A DNA stretch of 64,000 nt from Gamsiella multidivaricata (lineage: Eukaryota > Mortierellomycota > Mortierellomycetes > Mortierellales > Mortierellaceae), in NCBI RefSeq assembly GCF_025024155.1, contig NW_026251827.1:21877-85876 (forward strand). Direction: 5' to 3'. Both the position numbers and the translations under genes were made by a program. Position 1 is the first letter of the stretch, and every line of letters starts with the position of its first letter. Shown here piece by piece: positions 11,910 through 23,048 of this stretch. Under the pieces are notes generated by a model. That model did not search any database. It saw nothing but the letters and a program-made list of their open reading frames with translations, and was not told where the DNA came from.

Positions 11910-12172
11910 GGTCGATGGGTCATGGAGAGCGTTCGAAAGCGGCAAGTGGAGGAGCAGAAGGTCATTCCTCTTTGGTCCCCTCGACTGGACCAGCGTGGCT
12001 TTTGGTTGGGGCGGGGGCAGCAAATGAAAATTGGGTTTTGTTGGACATACATGAGCGCGCGCGTGGCAACGATCACCTTCTTCTCCCCTTCCATTCGACT
12101 CATCACCTCGCGCAGCTCCTCCCTCACTCCCGACAGATAAGCAGACAGACATCGCCACACCGCCTCAGCAAC
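11910..12172. promoter_or_regulatory. divergent promoter region, TDA10 / dynactin p25
   Basis: Only 263 bases separate the two divergent start codons, so both promoters must lie here. I see no convincing TATA box. Confidence 0.6.
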
Positions 12173-13244
12173 ATGGATCTCCCTGTCGTCAGATACAGCA
12201 AGTCAGAATACATCGAAACGGTACAGCGACACCTACAACTCGATGCATTGTTTTGAGGCATCTCAGGAACTAAAACCCATGGAGCAACGTTTAAGAACCG
12301 ACACCTCTTCTTACCCATTTCACCCACTATCTTCACTAGGACACGGGCAACAAAGTCTCGAGGAAGTCCGTTATTTGCGGCAGTCAGAACATTATCCTCG
12401 GTGGTAAGGTGAGGACATGAACCCTCCTTGGCATGGTCATCATCACCAATTGGAGCGCGGGTTCACAAGGCACACTCAGCCGCACGTGCTATTTGCCCAA
12501 TGGTCAGTGGTATGACCCAGAGTTATAACATATCCTTCTGACCATCGGAATTTCATCATAGACGATATTACAGACCGGCAGCGTGATTCGAGGCGATCTA
12601 CGAAGGACGGGACCTGGTCAAGCGGTGGTCGTCTCGGTCGGTCGCTACTGCTTTCTGTCACAAGGCTGCATTATCCGTCCACCTTGCAAGACCTATAAAG
12701 GGTAACGAAACGACAGGGGCAATGCATGGCGACTGAAGCGATAGGCTCGCTTCTTTGTCGCATTTTACTAATAGGCCTTTGTTGATGTGGGAACAATAGG
12801 GCGTTTAGCTACTATCCTATGAAAATCGGCGACCATGTCAGCATTGGCGAGGGATCGATTGTTCAGGCGGCCTCTATTGGATCGTTTGTCCACATCGGAA
12901 AGAACTGTGTTATTGTAAGTGTGAATCCAGCGATTAATATTCCTCATCTCCCTCGCTGTCTCTCCTGTCCTTGCTTTGGACATGTCTGTTGCTCAGCAAG
13001 ATAGCTCGTCACTCAACCCACGTCTGCCTAAATGCACATTTCACAGGGAAAGTTTGCGATCATCAAGGAATGCAGCAGGATTGAGGATAACACTGTCATC
13101 CCAGCAAACGCAGTCGTACCATCATTTGCGATCTACAGCGGGTCTCCTGGAAGGCTGGTCGATGAGCTGCCAGAGAGTTTTCAGGAGATCTTTGAAGCAC
13201 GGACAAAAGATCGATATGCAAAGTTCATCCCCAGCACGGATTGA
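12173..13244 (+). CDS. DCTN5: dynactin subunit 5 (p25), left-handed beta-helix protein
   Basis: This is a pointed-end subunit of dynactin, which links dynein to cargo such as endosomes. The exons are 12173-12220, 12340-12408, 12562-12701, 12800-12914 and 13047-13244, giving 189 residues. Seen: [12 protein letters not shown] at the start, [24 protein letters not shown] and hexapeptide-like repeats ([38 protein letters not shown]), then the tail [20 protein letters not shown]. These match p25 closely in order and length (the human protein is 182). Every exon boundary keeps phase. The presence of p25 fits filamentous fungi, where it is needed for early-endosome transport by dynein. Confidence 0.93.
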
Positions 13245-14253
13245 TCTCAAGAGCACGGGACGCTGCGCGAGACTGGTGTGCAAAGCAAACGTCAGGACAC
13301 GGCTTTGTACTGTGCTCTCCATAAGATCGACATTCTTAGGACCATTCAAAAGATACCAAATACGCGCGCGCACATCTACTCAAGCATGTGAACTTTCACA
13401 CACGCGCATCAAATAAACAACGGACCATGAAACTGACTGCAAAAAATGACACGGGATATATGGCGATAAGAAATACTTTATATCTCATCCATGCATATGT
13501 GTCCTGGTCAAGGTAGGAATCTAGGCAAGAGAGAGAAAAGAAAGAGAAAGCACCTCCTCATCATCATCGGCTTTGTTTGTACAATTGTTCCTCAATTCCT
13601 ATATTTTTGTCCGTGGAGGTGTATTTGAATATCGACCTTGCATGGGCCAATCCGATTCGACCAAAGCGATTGTCATGAGTGTTGTTCTTGGTACGCGTGA
13701 AGACGCATACATAGTTTGTACGACATCAGAGGCGCGTTATTCCTTTTGCAATGCACGGTGTCTGTTACTGTAGCCCCCAGGATCCAAAGAGACTACCTGC
13801 ACAACATGCAGCCGGATTGTCGAGGGATTGTCCCTTTCGGTTACCGCCACTCTCCTCGAGCACCCCTTCTCCCCAGTACCTGTTTGCGTGCTCGCGATGA
13901 GGTATACAGATCCATTCCGGTAGTCGTTGTGGAGAGTGAGGGCAAGAACCAATCGCAATGAGACAAATGAACATCTTCCCTCTCGTTTTGTATCTCGTTT
14001 TGTCCTGGCACTTCTTTTTCTCACTTACTTTCGCCCTCGCCTATCCTCCCCCCCCTTTTTTGAAAACTTGTTCTGGTACACTCGCATCCATTTCATTCTA
14101 TCAACACATTTGGCCAACTCACCATTGTAGATATGCGCATCTTCACTCTCTCTTCCTCCCTCCCTCTCTGTTCATATACCACCACGACAACCAGAACAAG
14201 TTCGCAACACTGCTATCCTCTATAAACTCTTTCAATAAGGCACGCCTTAGAAA
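13245..14253. other. intergenic, about 1 kb
   Basis: This is the 3' flank of p25 followed by a T/C-rich stretch (about 13990-14250) that is probably the promoter and leader of the small secreted protein gene. No other gene is supported. Confidence 0.6.
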
Positions 14254-14632
14254 ATGAAGTGCAGCCACAGAAACATCCCAATCACGCTCTTCTCCACGGT
14301 CCTCCTCCTCCTCATCGCCGTCTTCTCCCTCACAGCAGGCAAGCAATTAACACCCTTTGGTTCTCCGCTTCATTGAATCGAACAGGGACCATGAGATCAT
14401 GGTGTCCTTTTTCTGTCTTTCATTTAAAACATCTTCCTTTCTGAATGTACATCTCTCTTTCTCTCCCCCAATAGATGCCACACCTTACACAGCCAGGACG
14501 CTCCGCGCAAGTCGTCCTCCTTCACCACAACCAGCCTGTCAGTCTGCTTGTAATGCCGATTACTACAAATGCATCAACACTCCCACCAACTGCTCCGTTG
14601 AGCGCGACGGCTGTATGAGGGGATGTTCCTAG
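14254..14632 (+). CDS. small secreted cysteine-rich protein (80 residues, GC-AG intron)
   Basis: The exons are 14254-14338 and 14475-14632, giving 80 residues. Residues 1 to about 28 form a classic signal peptide: basic MKCSHR, a Leu/Val/Ile core, then FSLTA. The mature peptide has a Thr/Arg/Pro-rich spacer and six cysteines in the last 32 residues (pattern C-x3-C-x6-C-x6-C-x6-C-x3-C). The intron starts with GC (AG|GCAAGC) and ends ...aatag; no GT donor nearby keeps frame. The even cysteine count suggests three disulfides and secretion. I do not recognise a named family. Small secreted Cys-rich proteins in fungi can be effectors, antimicrobial or surface proteins, and the sequence alone does not say which. 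Confidence 0.8.
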
Positions 14633-15026
14633 AGATGGAATGGTTCCGGAAATGATCAGCTTAGTCGCTTGAGGATAATCCGAATCGTGCTGTGTTTCTG
14701 TCCAAACTGAGTAAAGCATAATAATAATAATATAATAGTAATAAAACAGCCTGCATGGAAAAATACAATAATAACAATGATAATAAGGGTCAGTAAAAAA
14801 CTGAACCACACAGAACAGGACTTCTTTAGTTACTGATCGACTGAATACGAAAAAGTTGGGCGTGTTTGGAACGGGGGGTTTTTTTTCTTGTTCTTTATTC
14901 TTACGGAGATGGGCTGGTCGCTTTAAACATCTTTTATTTTTTTTGGTCCTGCAATGGCAGCAACAACAACAACAACAACAACAACAAGGGGACCAAAAAC
15001 CGCTGCTTTATTGTCTGTATTGTCTT
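14633..15026. other. intergenic between convergent genes
   Basis: There are 394 bases, AT rich with ATA/ATAATA stretches (14715-14795) and a CAA repeat (14957-14985). This is the 3' flank of both genes and no gene is visible. Confidence 0.6.
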
Positions 15027-16030
15027 TCATGCATTACCTAACAGTTGGGCCCTCAACTTGATGATATTGGCTCGCTGGTCCTCGGGCAAGGATGCAATGT
15101 CCGCGGGCGTTAATGCCATCACTTGGGCCAGCAGCTGCTGTTGTTGCTCTAATTTTCACAACGAGAAAATCAAAGAAAGGAGAACATGAAAGAGTAATAG
15201 TCAGTAAGTCGGTTCAGTCTTTTGTGCCAGGAAAACACATATGGGTAGGTGGGTTTGAAGCCGCATGCTTACCAAGCGATGGCTGTGGGATAACAGGCGG
15301 TTGCTGTTGTTGTTGCTGTTGCTGTTGCTGTTGCTGTTGTTGCTGCTGTTGTTGTTGCTGTTGCTGCTGTGGTGGAACTCCTGCAAATGTTGGTGGTGGG
15401 AAGGGCATTTGTGGAGGTGCCATATGCGTCGGTAACGCTGGCGGCGGCGGCAGCATATGAGGCGGTATAGCCGGGTTCGGTACATTTGATCCTGGCGTTA
15501 CCTTCGGGAACATCCTCTACAGTGCATGACATAAGACGAGCATACGACATTTGTTTTTGTTTTCTGGTTGAGCACAAGTAGCGCATAAATGGTAGATCAA
15601 TTCATGCCTACCGCATAAACGATACTCGACTTTCACAGAACTCACCTGCAACACGATCGGGTCCACTAGGTTCATCATGATCAACGACTGGAAAAGCGCA
15701 TAAGAGAGCTGTGGGTTCGCGTTCAACAGAGCCGCGGCCCTCTCGGGTTCATTCACCGCCAGGATTTTGATCGAAGAAATAATATCATAAATGTTCTGTG
15801 GTGTCATCGTCGCTAACACTGCTGAGATAGCGTCCGCAGAACTGATTCCTCCGGGTGAAGGTCCTGTTGGCGCAGAAGGAAGTCCGAGCAGAGCGCCAGG
15901 TCCAAGGAGTAGTCCCTGTTGTACATGGGGAGGGATCATCGGCGCCGCGGACGTGGCCGCTGCTGGATTGTTGGCCAAACGTGGATCAACCCGTCCTGAC
16001 AGCGGATTTTGCAAGAACGGCATCTGTTGT

Positions 16031-16093
<63 letters not shown>

Positions 16094-16664
16094 GGCTGTT
16101 GCTGAAGCGGGAGTGGCAATGGTGGGGGTGCATGTGGTTGCGGGGGCCTCTGACCAGCGTTCGTCATGAAAGATCCTTCCTCAAGATCGCGTCCATCCAT
16201 CCGTGCGGGATCCGTGTCCGCAAAGTCGACTTTCAGAGATCTGTTTGCGATCTCCCTCCCATTGAGGTTCCTGACGGCTGAGGCTGCTGTCCGCTCGTCC
16301 TGGTATTCGCAAAAGCCGTATCCTCTGGGCTTACCGGTCTCTCTTTCAAATACCAGTCTAGTGGAGAGAGAGTGTACGCTGGTGAGAAACTGCTCTGCCA
16401 AATGAAACCTATTGAAGTCCATTGAAGCCAACTAGGACCAATTGAAGATCAGAGAGACATACCTGAACGATACCACAGGTCCAACTTCGCTAAAGATATC
16501 AATCAATTGCTCCTCGGTCTGCTCGTAAGGAATATTGCCCACTATGGTTTCATGGCGGAGGCGAATGAACAAATCGATTGTCAGCATCGTCCCTGTCCTT
16601 GTTGATTCACAGGGCCGATCAGGAAGCAAGAGGCCTTACCAAAAACGACTTTCGAGCCGCTCAT
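15027..16664 (-). CDS. CSTF2: cleavage stimulation factor subunit CstF64 (Rna15-like RRM protein)
   Basis: This binds the GU/U-rich downstream element of pre-mRNA during 3' end cleavage and polyadenylation in the nucleus. The exons are 16664-16640, 16541-16463, 16357-15646, 15516-15273 and 15148-15027, giving 393 residues. An RRM covers residues 1-85, with RNP2 VFVGNIPYE and RNP1 [11 protein letters not shown] hinge domain lies around [35 protein letters not shown]. The C-terminal domain ([24 protein letters not shown]) is the conserved Pcf11-contact three-helix bundle. Two long poly-Gln stretches (coded by CAA/CAG repeats at 15300-15369 and 16024-16101) and a Pro-rich stretch separate these domains. 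The gene is divergent from eIF1. Confidence 0.94.
15300..15369. repeat. CAA/CAG repeat coding poly-Gln in CstF64 (C-terminal copy)
   Basis: A mixed CAA/CAG run encodes more than 20 consecutive Gln on the minus strand. It lies inside exon 4 of CSTF2. Confidence 0.9.
16024..16101. repeat. CAACAG repeat coding poly-Gln in CstF64 (central copy)
   Basis: A nearly perfect CAACAG hexamer repeat encodes more than 20 consecutive Gln on the minus strand, between the RRM and the hinge. Confidence 0.9.
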
Positions 16665-17007
16665 GATAACTATTGTCCAAGCGACGTCAGGCGCGTAGTA
16701 GGGTACATATGAAGGGGTAAGTAGAGAAAGGGCTGCCCAGTTAAAAGACGAGCTGCCGTCCATGGGGCCAATGTGGCCCCAAATGGACATTATGAGATTG
16801 GTTAAGGGCTGGGCGGAGGCTGTTTGAGGGGGGAGGTGACAAAATTGTTCTTGGGTGTTCTCCTCTTTTTCATCTCATCATCCACATCAACACCAACTCC
16901 TCCTTCTTCTCTGTCCACTCACCCATCCTAGTCTTCACTCCCTCACTCTCTCTCTTTCTCTCTCTCCTAATCCAGTTTTTCGGGGTTATCTATACACTAC
17001 GCGCCGC
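16665..17007. promoter_or_regulatory. divergent promoter region, CSTF2 / eIF1
   Basis: There are 343 bases between divergent start codons. The eIF1 side holds a strong CT-rich stretch (about 16890-16975), typical of fungal transcription start regions of highly expressed genes. Confidence 0.6.
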
Positions 17008-17841
17008 ATGTCCGATATTCAAAATTTGCAAGCCTACGGTAGGTGTTACTGCGGCCGCTTGCGAATGGAAAACAGGAACTTGGGTCTTTTGGCCTTGATG
17101 ATCAACAACAGCAGCAACTAAACTGCCTTTACTCATCTGCTTCTTTCTCCTTGAATCTGAATGACTTTAGATCCTTTTGCCGATCTTGGTGATTCTGGCG
17201 ACACTGCCGAACAAAAGGACTATATCCGTACGTTACTCCATCTGTCCCAATTCAGCCCCTGTTCTTTTTTTTCTTTTTCTTTTTATCGGCCATTCACTGC
17301 CGACTCCTTTCTCGGATTGTCCGATGCATGGATCTCGACAGAAAAAGTGATGATAACCTCAATTGAACCGTAGCAGGATCTTGGTAGACCGTTTTGGTCT
17401 ACTACCTGTTCTGTCGGTAGTATACCTGTATACACCATTGTCATAGTTACACTGATCCTTTTTTTTTTTTTTTGTCCCTCTATCCGTCGTTCTTTCATCT
17501 CACCGCGTCTTTCTTGGTCTTTGGGGAATAAGAGAATGAGAACGCTGAAATTGATGATTAATCGGATCTCTTCTATTTCTTTACCTGGAATAGATATTCG
17601 TATCCAGCAGCGCAACGGACGCAAGACCCTGACGACGATCCAAGGATTGCCCAAGACGTTTGATCAGAAGCGCATGCTCAAGATCTTCAAGAAGGACTTT
17701 GCTTGTAACGGAACCCTCGTGGAGGATGAAGAGTTGGGATCCGTCATTCAGCTTCAAGGCGATCAGCGTACCAAGGTCCATACTCTTTTGACGACTGAGG
17801 GCGGCATCGACAGGAGACAGATCAAGATCCACGGTTTCTAA
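17008..17841 (+). CDS. SUI1: translation initiation factor eIF1 (SUI1)
   Basis: eIF1 binds the 40S subunit near the P site and enforces AUG selection. The exons are 17008-17038, 17171-17227 and 17594-17841, giving 111 residues. The N-terminal MSDIQNLQ-DPFAD motif is split over two exons. The SUI1 fold follows: HIRIQQRNGRKTLTTIQGLP, FACNGTLVEDEELGSVIQLQGDQR and the terminal IKIHGF. Length and motifs are those of canonical eIF1. A 366-base second intron is long for this window and contains a poly-T run. Confidence 0.96.
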
Positions 17842-19608
17842 AAAAAGAAACCCCCCAAGAAAAAAAGGGCACCTCATTGGATGTTGTTATGTTGCTTTGT
17901 CTCGACAACCTTTTGTTTCTTTCATTATTCTTTACTTTGACGGCAACGATTCTGTAAATTAGTTTTCTGCCTTTGACCTGTGTCTCCCATTTTGTCGTAG
18001 TTTGCAATGTCAACCATAGCCATGCAAAGCGTTTGTGCATTAAATCAACTACGATTGTCAACTGCAAAAAAAAAAAAAAAAAAGAGAGAGAGAGAGAGAG
18101 ATGCCCTTATTCAAATGTTGCCTCTATTCCCCATGACGAACGGGCCATTTTTTTGGCTTTTCTATGATTGGTCCCTGCGCTCCCCAGGTACTGCGCCAAT
18201 GACCCTTGCTCCGTCTGCGCTTAGTGTCATTATTATTATTGCGGCTGTTGCTGCGGGCACATCAGCTTCCGGAAGCTATCCTTGGCTCCTGATGAGACGG
18301 AGGGACAGCCCAAGTCATGCTGTGGTGGACGTTATAGTCTTGATATCTCATCTAGCTACATTCTTGGCACTTGATGGACCGACCCTCAACGTTTCCCAAG
18401 GTTACTGCACTGGTAGCATGTTATAGAGATCATCCGCTCATCGGCACGGATCATGGGTATATTATGAGACCACCACTTAAAAGGAATCGTCAGGATAAAT
18501 AAAATGTAGATAAGCCCTTGTTGAATGGTTTCCAGGCTCGTGTAGAGAGAGCTAGATATGTTACTTTCTAGCTCCCACATTCTGCTTCCCCCTGCATCCT
18601 TATCTTTCAAACACAGCGTCTTGCGGACCTCCACTCACTCTCTTCTCCATCGTAGACACCGTCCACCGGTATTGTACTAATATCGCCAATATATAAACGG
18701 TACATCGATCTGCCTTGCATTATGGTGTTCGCGGCGTCGGAGGTTTTGGCAATACACAGTGTTTTTGGGGACCAAGAATTTGATGAGATGCATTATTTCC
18801 ATACCACTACCCATCCCTGCCTACGCGTAATGCTCGACATACAGCCCTGCCGCATATGGTGCCTTCGATATTAGAAAGTTGTGGTACTTTGCCTGACGCA
18901 TCACTACAGTGCTTCACTGCGGCTCTGTTGAGAAAAATAATGAACCGAATGGCTCAGCAGGCTGGAAGAGCGGCCCCTCTTGCTCTCATAAAGAGTGAAG
19001 CAACAGCAAGACACATACGCGGGATCAACAGGCCAGCACGTTGTCTAGGCTATGGACGTTAAGTGAAGGATTCTTTTGCAATCTGGGGGACAGGCACTGA
19101 GTATTGTGGGTTCATCCATGGATGATGCCAGAGGCAACGCCGTGGCAAGAGCTGAATGCGACATCAATTTATTTTTTGGAAATACACTTGAACGATTCAT
19201 TCTACCTTGCATAGTTGCATAGGCGATGCGACCGGAACCTGGCATAAGATACACTGTTGGGTTTTGCCTACACATCAAGCTGAGACTTGAAAAGTATGAC
19301 GAAACAATGGGATTGTGCTGTCTGACGTTTCTACGTGTATCTAGACCTCATTGCCTTTGATGGTCTTCAAGTCTATTTTGCTTATTTATTTTTTCTTACA
19401 AAGCACGACGGTAACCACTCGAAAACGTTGATTGTTGGCACCAATGTGCATTTATCGCACGCGCATATTAGATGGTTCTTCAAACTTCAACGGAGGAACA
19501 GATAAAAATGTTTTATTTAATGAACCAATGGCACCATGGCACAGCTCTAGCCGAAAAGAAAAGAAGAAAAAGCATCGCACAGCCGTGTGGCACTGTTGCT
19601 TCGCATGC
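17842..19608. other. intergenic, 1.77 kb, no gene recognised
   Basis: This region lies between eIF1 and the convergent coiled-coil gene. It contains a poly-A run with an adjoining GA repeat (18065-18100). Short open frames exist on both strands, but none has introns, motifs or composition like the real genes here. No tRNA or other structured RNA was recognised. Confidence 0.55.
18065..18100. repeat. poly-A followed by a GA repeat
   Basis: About 19 A followed by about 8 GA units in the flank downstream of eIF1. I see no target-site duplication. Confidence 0.85.
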
Positions 19609-21221
19609 TTAGTGCGATACCCAAGACTCGTCCGAATCGTGCGATCCAATGCTGCCAATTTCGGCCTCGGTCCAGTCTAGGTCCTCTTCCTCGTCCTCGT
19701 CCTCACGGCCCACAGTGATGGATCGATCCTCCGCGTCCGCAAAGGCGTCCACGCCGTCGTCCTCCCCAGCAACAGACGATCGAGTAGACAACGACGATGT
19801 ATTCTCGAGGAGAGCAGAAGGGTCCTCGAACGGGTTCACATTCTCCTGATAGTTGCTGCTCAAGTTGTGACGCAAGATAGCATGGGCGGTTCGTGAGCTG
19901 ACCTCCTCTGTCGTTGGTGTGCTGTGGTTGTTCGTTGTCTGGATATCGCGCTGTTGAATGCCATCATCGTCACGGTCAGGGATCAAGGGCTCGCTGCTGG
20001 CAAAGGGATTCTGATAAATCTCGGACAACTGAGGCATCTGCAATTGCTGCTGCTGCTGTCGAATCTGGGCCAATTCCTGCTCGCGTCTGGCATTGCGCTC
20101 CTTGGACTCACGCAGCTCCCGTTCAAGGCGTTCTTCCTGCTCAAGCATGGATCGCTGCAAGGCCTCCTCACGTTCTCGCATGGACCGCCCCATTTCTGCA
20201 ACACGAGCCTCGTCAGCAGCAATGGTGCGCTGGGTCTCGTTCAGTCTGCGTAGTCGTTCCGTCAGGGCATCGTGCTAAGTTCATAGAGCAAGACAGCAAA
20301 ATTAGTTATATTCTTAGGAGGCTTTTTTTCTTTGGTCGTCGTACAAAAGTAGACCTGGCTCTTGGGTGTATCACATAATCGCCAAATTAGTCGTAGACTT
20401 AGGCGCTCCCGCACAAAAGAAAAAGAGCCAAAGGCCAAGCCCAATCCAAGGCTAGAGAACGTGACCCTATGAATAACACCGCATGTGGAAGCTCGGCATT
20501 GCGCCGTAGTGGTGCACCGCAACATGGTTCAGTAGCGATAAAACAGGTGTTCTGCTCCCTCTCCTTATTGTGCTACACTCCTGCAGTGCGCATTATGCAT
20601 GAGCAGCAAGTGAGCGTTGCATGACGAATGGCAAAAGGAGAATGGGAATGTCAAAAAAAAAGAAGCATCGCACCAGCCAAGACCAAGAAGAAAGGGCGAA
20701 CTGCAAACACAAAGGAAGAAAAAACCCTCCCACTCCCTGCATATCCGTATACTACGATTACGCCCACACTCGCCAGCCCCCCCCCCCCCCCCCCCCCTCC
20801 CCCCCCCCAACCTCACCCCTCTCGCTCCTCTCCCGCTCCTATTCCCGCTCCCCAAATACACAAAACTCATGACCAGCGAAAGAAAGAAGAAACTTACTTC
20901 AGAGTCCTTTTCATTATCATTTTCGTCGTCCTCGCTCAGTCGCCGGGATCGACGGTGTCGCAATTCATAGTCCGCCATGTACATGGAAGAGGACTGGCCA
21001 TGTCCGTGCTCAAAGTCATAGTCGTCCTGTGCGAACCCATGCTCCCGATGTTGTTGTCGTTCTCCATGGTCTCGTGTTTGCTCGTATCCGTATGGGACGC
21101 CACTGGGCTTCTCAAAGGACTCTAGGAAGTCATGGATCTCCTCCTTGATAATCGTATAGATCACCACTCCAGTGACCACCACGCCAAAGACGCTGGCAAC
21201 GATGATTCCGGGGTGCACCAT
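19609..21221 (-). CDS. orphan membrane-anchored coiled-coil protein
   Basis: The exons are 21221-20898 and 20274-19609, giving 329 residues with stop TAA at 19609-19611. Residues about 4-26 (GIIVASVFGVVVTGVVIYTII) form one transmembrane anchor right at the N-terminus. A charged His/Asp/Glu/Arg-rich segment follows. Then there is a long Glu/Arg/Gln coiled coil (from LTERLRRLNETQ through REQELAQIRQQQQQ, about residues 110-185). The tail is Ser/Asp/Glu rich and carries two NPF tripeptides (NPFASSEP and NPFEDPS). NPF motifs bind EH domains of endocytic adaptors in known systems, so a membrane-trafficking role is possible, but that is inference. The intron of 623 bases is unusually long and contains a poly-G tract on the coding strand. 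I do not recognise a named family. Confidence 0.75.
20777..20808. repeat. poly-C (coding-strand poly-G) tract in an intron
   Basis: Thirty-two bases are almost pure C, broken by a single T at 20798. They lie inside the long intron of the coiled-coil gene. The transcript would carry a G run able to form a quadruplex. Confidence 0.9.
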
Positions 21222-21230
21222 CGTCTTGAA

Positions 21231-21275
21231 TAGAGTAGAGTAGAGTAGAGTAGGGTAGAGTAGGGTAGAGTAGAG
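21231..21275. repeat. TAGAG/TAGGG pentamer repeat in a 5' leader
   Basis: Nine pentamer units (TAGAG with some TAGGG) end about ten bases upstream of the ATG of the coiled-coil gene, so they are likely in its mRNA leader as CTCTA/CCCTA. Confidence 0.9.
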
Positions 21276-22835
21276 GTGGGTCTGTGGAGTAATAAAAAGG
21301 GGATATCGTACGCAAGCTAGTGGTTGTTCGATGCAGTGAATGATTTGAGGATGACCCTCCTTCAGGCTGCTGGATAAAAAAAAAAAAAAAAAAAAGGGTG
21401 TAGGGGGCAAAGGAAAGAAAAGTGAGATGCAGAGAAAGAAAAAAAATGAACACTCGACTTCTTGGCAAATCAGTGGCTGATTGCCTTTCCAGGCGACTCC
21501 CAGAAAGGGAACAAGTGCAAAGAGAGAAATAGGAAACAAGAACTCGGGCGCCCTCTATCTGATGTCTGCTAAGTGTTGAACTTGTGGGTGGCAAAAGGAT
21601 GATGGTCTTCGTTTGAGAGAAGCGGGTTATTCCTATCTGGATATATTTTGCCATGTATAGGTGGCTGCTTATTGGACAAGCTGATGCGCTATACAAGATC
21701 TATGAAGGAGGAAGTGCCACTCAGCAATGTACGAACAGGGAGCGGTAGAGGTAAAGAGAAGGCTGAAATGGAGAGGGGCGAGGCAAGAACGACGACCATT
21801 ATACAAATATCTCGAAAGGGTGACTAGAGTGAGATGGGGATACCTTAAAGCGAACTTGCGAGATAGCAAGAAGCAATCTCTAGTCAATGTTTCACTGAGA
21901 GATACCCTGTATCCCTGTATTCCGGCTGAGATGTATGGTCGCATCATATCGATGCCATTGACCAGATATATGCAGCGATGAGGAAGAAACTAATATATGT
22001 AGGCTGTGTATATGCAGCGATGTAGGGCTGGTTAGTCATGAAAGCAGGAGTGGCGCAGCAGTTGGCATCCGCACTCATTGCTTCTTCGTCGGTGTGGGGA
22101 AGCGGGAGGATAGGACGTCTGTGGCTGACAGGGAAGGGGGAGACGCACGGATGATCAATGCGCTGTGGAGAACGGGGGAAGGGGACGACTTCTCCTGCGG
22201 ACGATTTGCTCGTGTGCACAGAGCACAGCGGAGAGATGATCGGGGAGGGGCCTTTTGTGTCACCATGTCCATGTGGCCCAACCGCCTGTATTGGCTCAAA
22301 CGACAGTGTTCAATCGTTATCAAACTGCCTTGCCAGTAGGTTTTTCTGATGGCTCCGATCAAGATCTGCCTCATGGGTGGAGGGATGCCACGGCCCTACT
22401 GGATGTAGAGACCAAAAGGAGAGGCGTGGGACTCTAAGAAAGTGCCGTAATGGGGAGGAGTGCCAAAAAAGCACGCCATTTCCAAGGTTGTATTATAAAT
22501 CGTATTCTCGAGCTGGGTTTGTATCGAGCACGCAATCGGCCGGCTAAGGAATGGAGAGTGCACATGGGTTCAGCACATCAATGGACGTTCTTAAAAGACG
22601 ACTGAATCAAGAAACAAGTAATGTTTCCGAAAATCTGATAGGACGAAAATACATACTTACACCTCCGCCGAGTCAAACCCGAATTGCCCAATCGCCTGTA
22701 ACACCCATTTTTTTTCCTCCTCAAGGTTATGAAAAGTAGGCATCAAATGCCGGATGGCATCAGAACTGTAGCGTATCTGAGAATGAAGGGAGATTAGCTC
22801 CAAGAAGCATTTGTCAGTCTACGGCAGCTCCATCT

Positions 22836-22844
22836 TATAAAAGG
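22836..22844 (+). promoter_or_regulatory. TATA box of the OPT transporter gene
   Basis: TATAAAAGG, followed by a C/T-rich stretch to the ATG at 23049. Placement is normal for a fungal TATA promoter with a leader of 100 to 150 bases. Confidence 0.6.
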
Positions 22845-23048
22845 AACCCAGAACGCCCTTCCTGAACAGCGTCTCCACTCATTCGTTTCCATTGTCGTTT
22901 CTTGCTGGGCATATATATTCTCCTCCTCCTCCTCACCCTCCTTTGCCCCGGGCGCGTCCTCACTCCGCATCTACCCACGTTTATCCCTCCTAGCTGTTTA
23001 TAGCATCTGTACACCCTTGCGTCTACGCATATACCCAACGCTCTTAAA

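Larger units (their letters stand above)
21222..23048. promoter_or_regulatory. 1.8 kb divergent region between the coiled-coil gene and the OPT gene
   Basis: Two minus- and plus-strand promoters must be here. A poly-A run lies at 21376-21395. A good TATA box (TATAAAAGG) lies at 22836-22844, about 205 bases before the OPT start. No gene is recognised. Confidence 0.55.
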
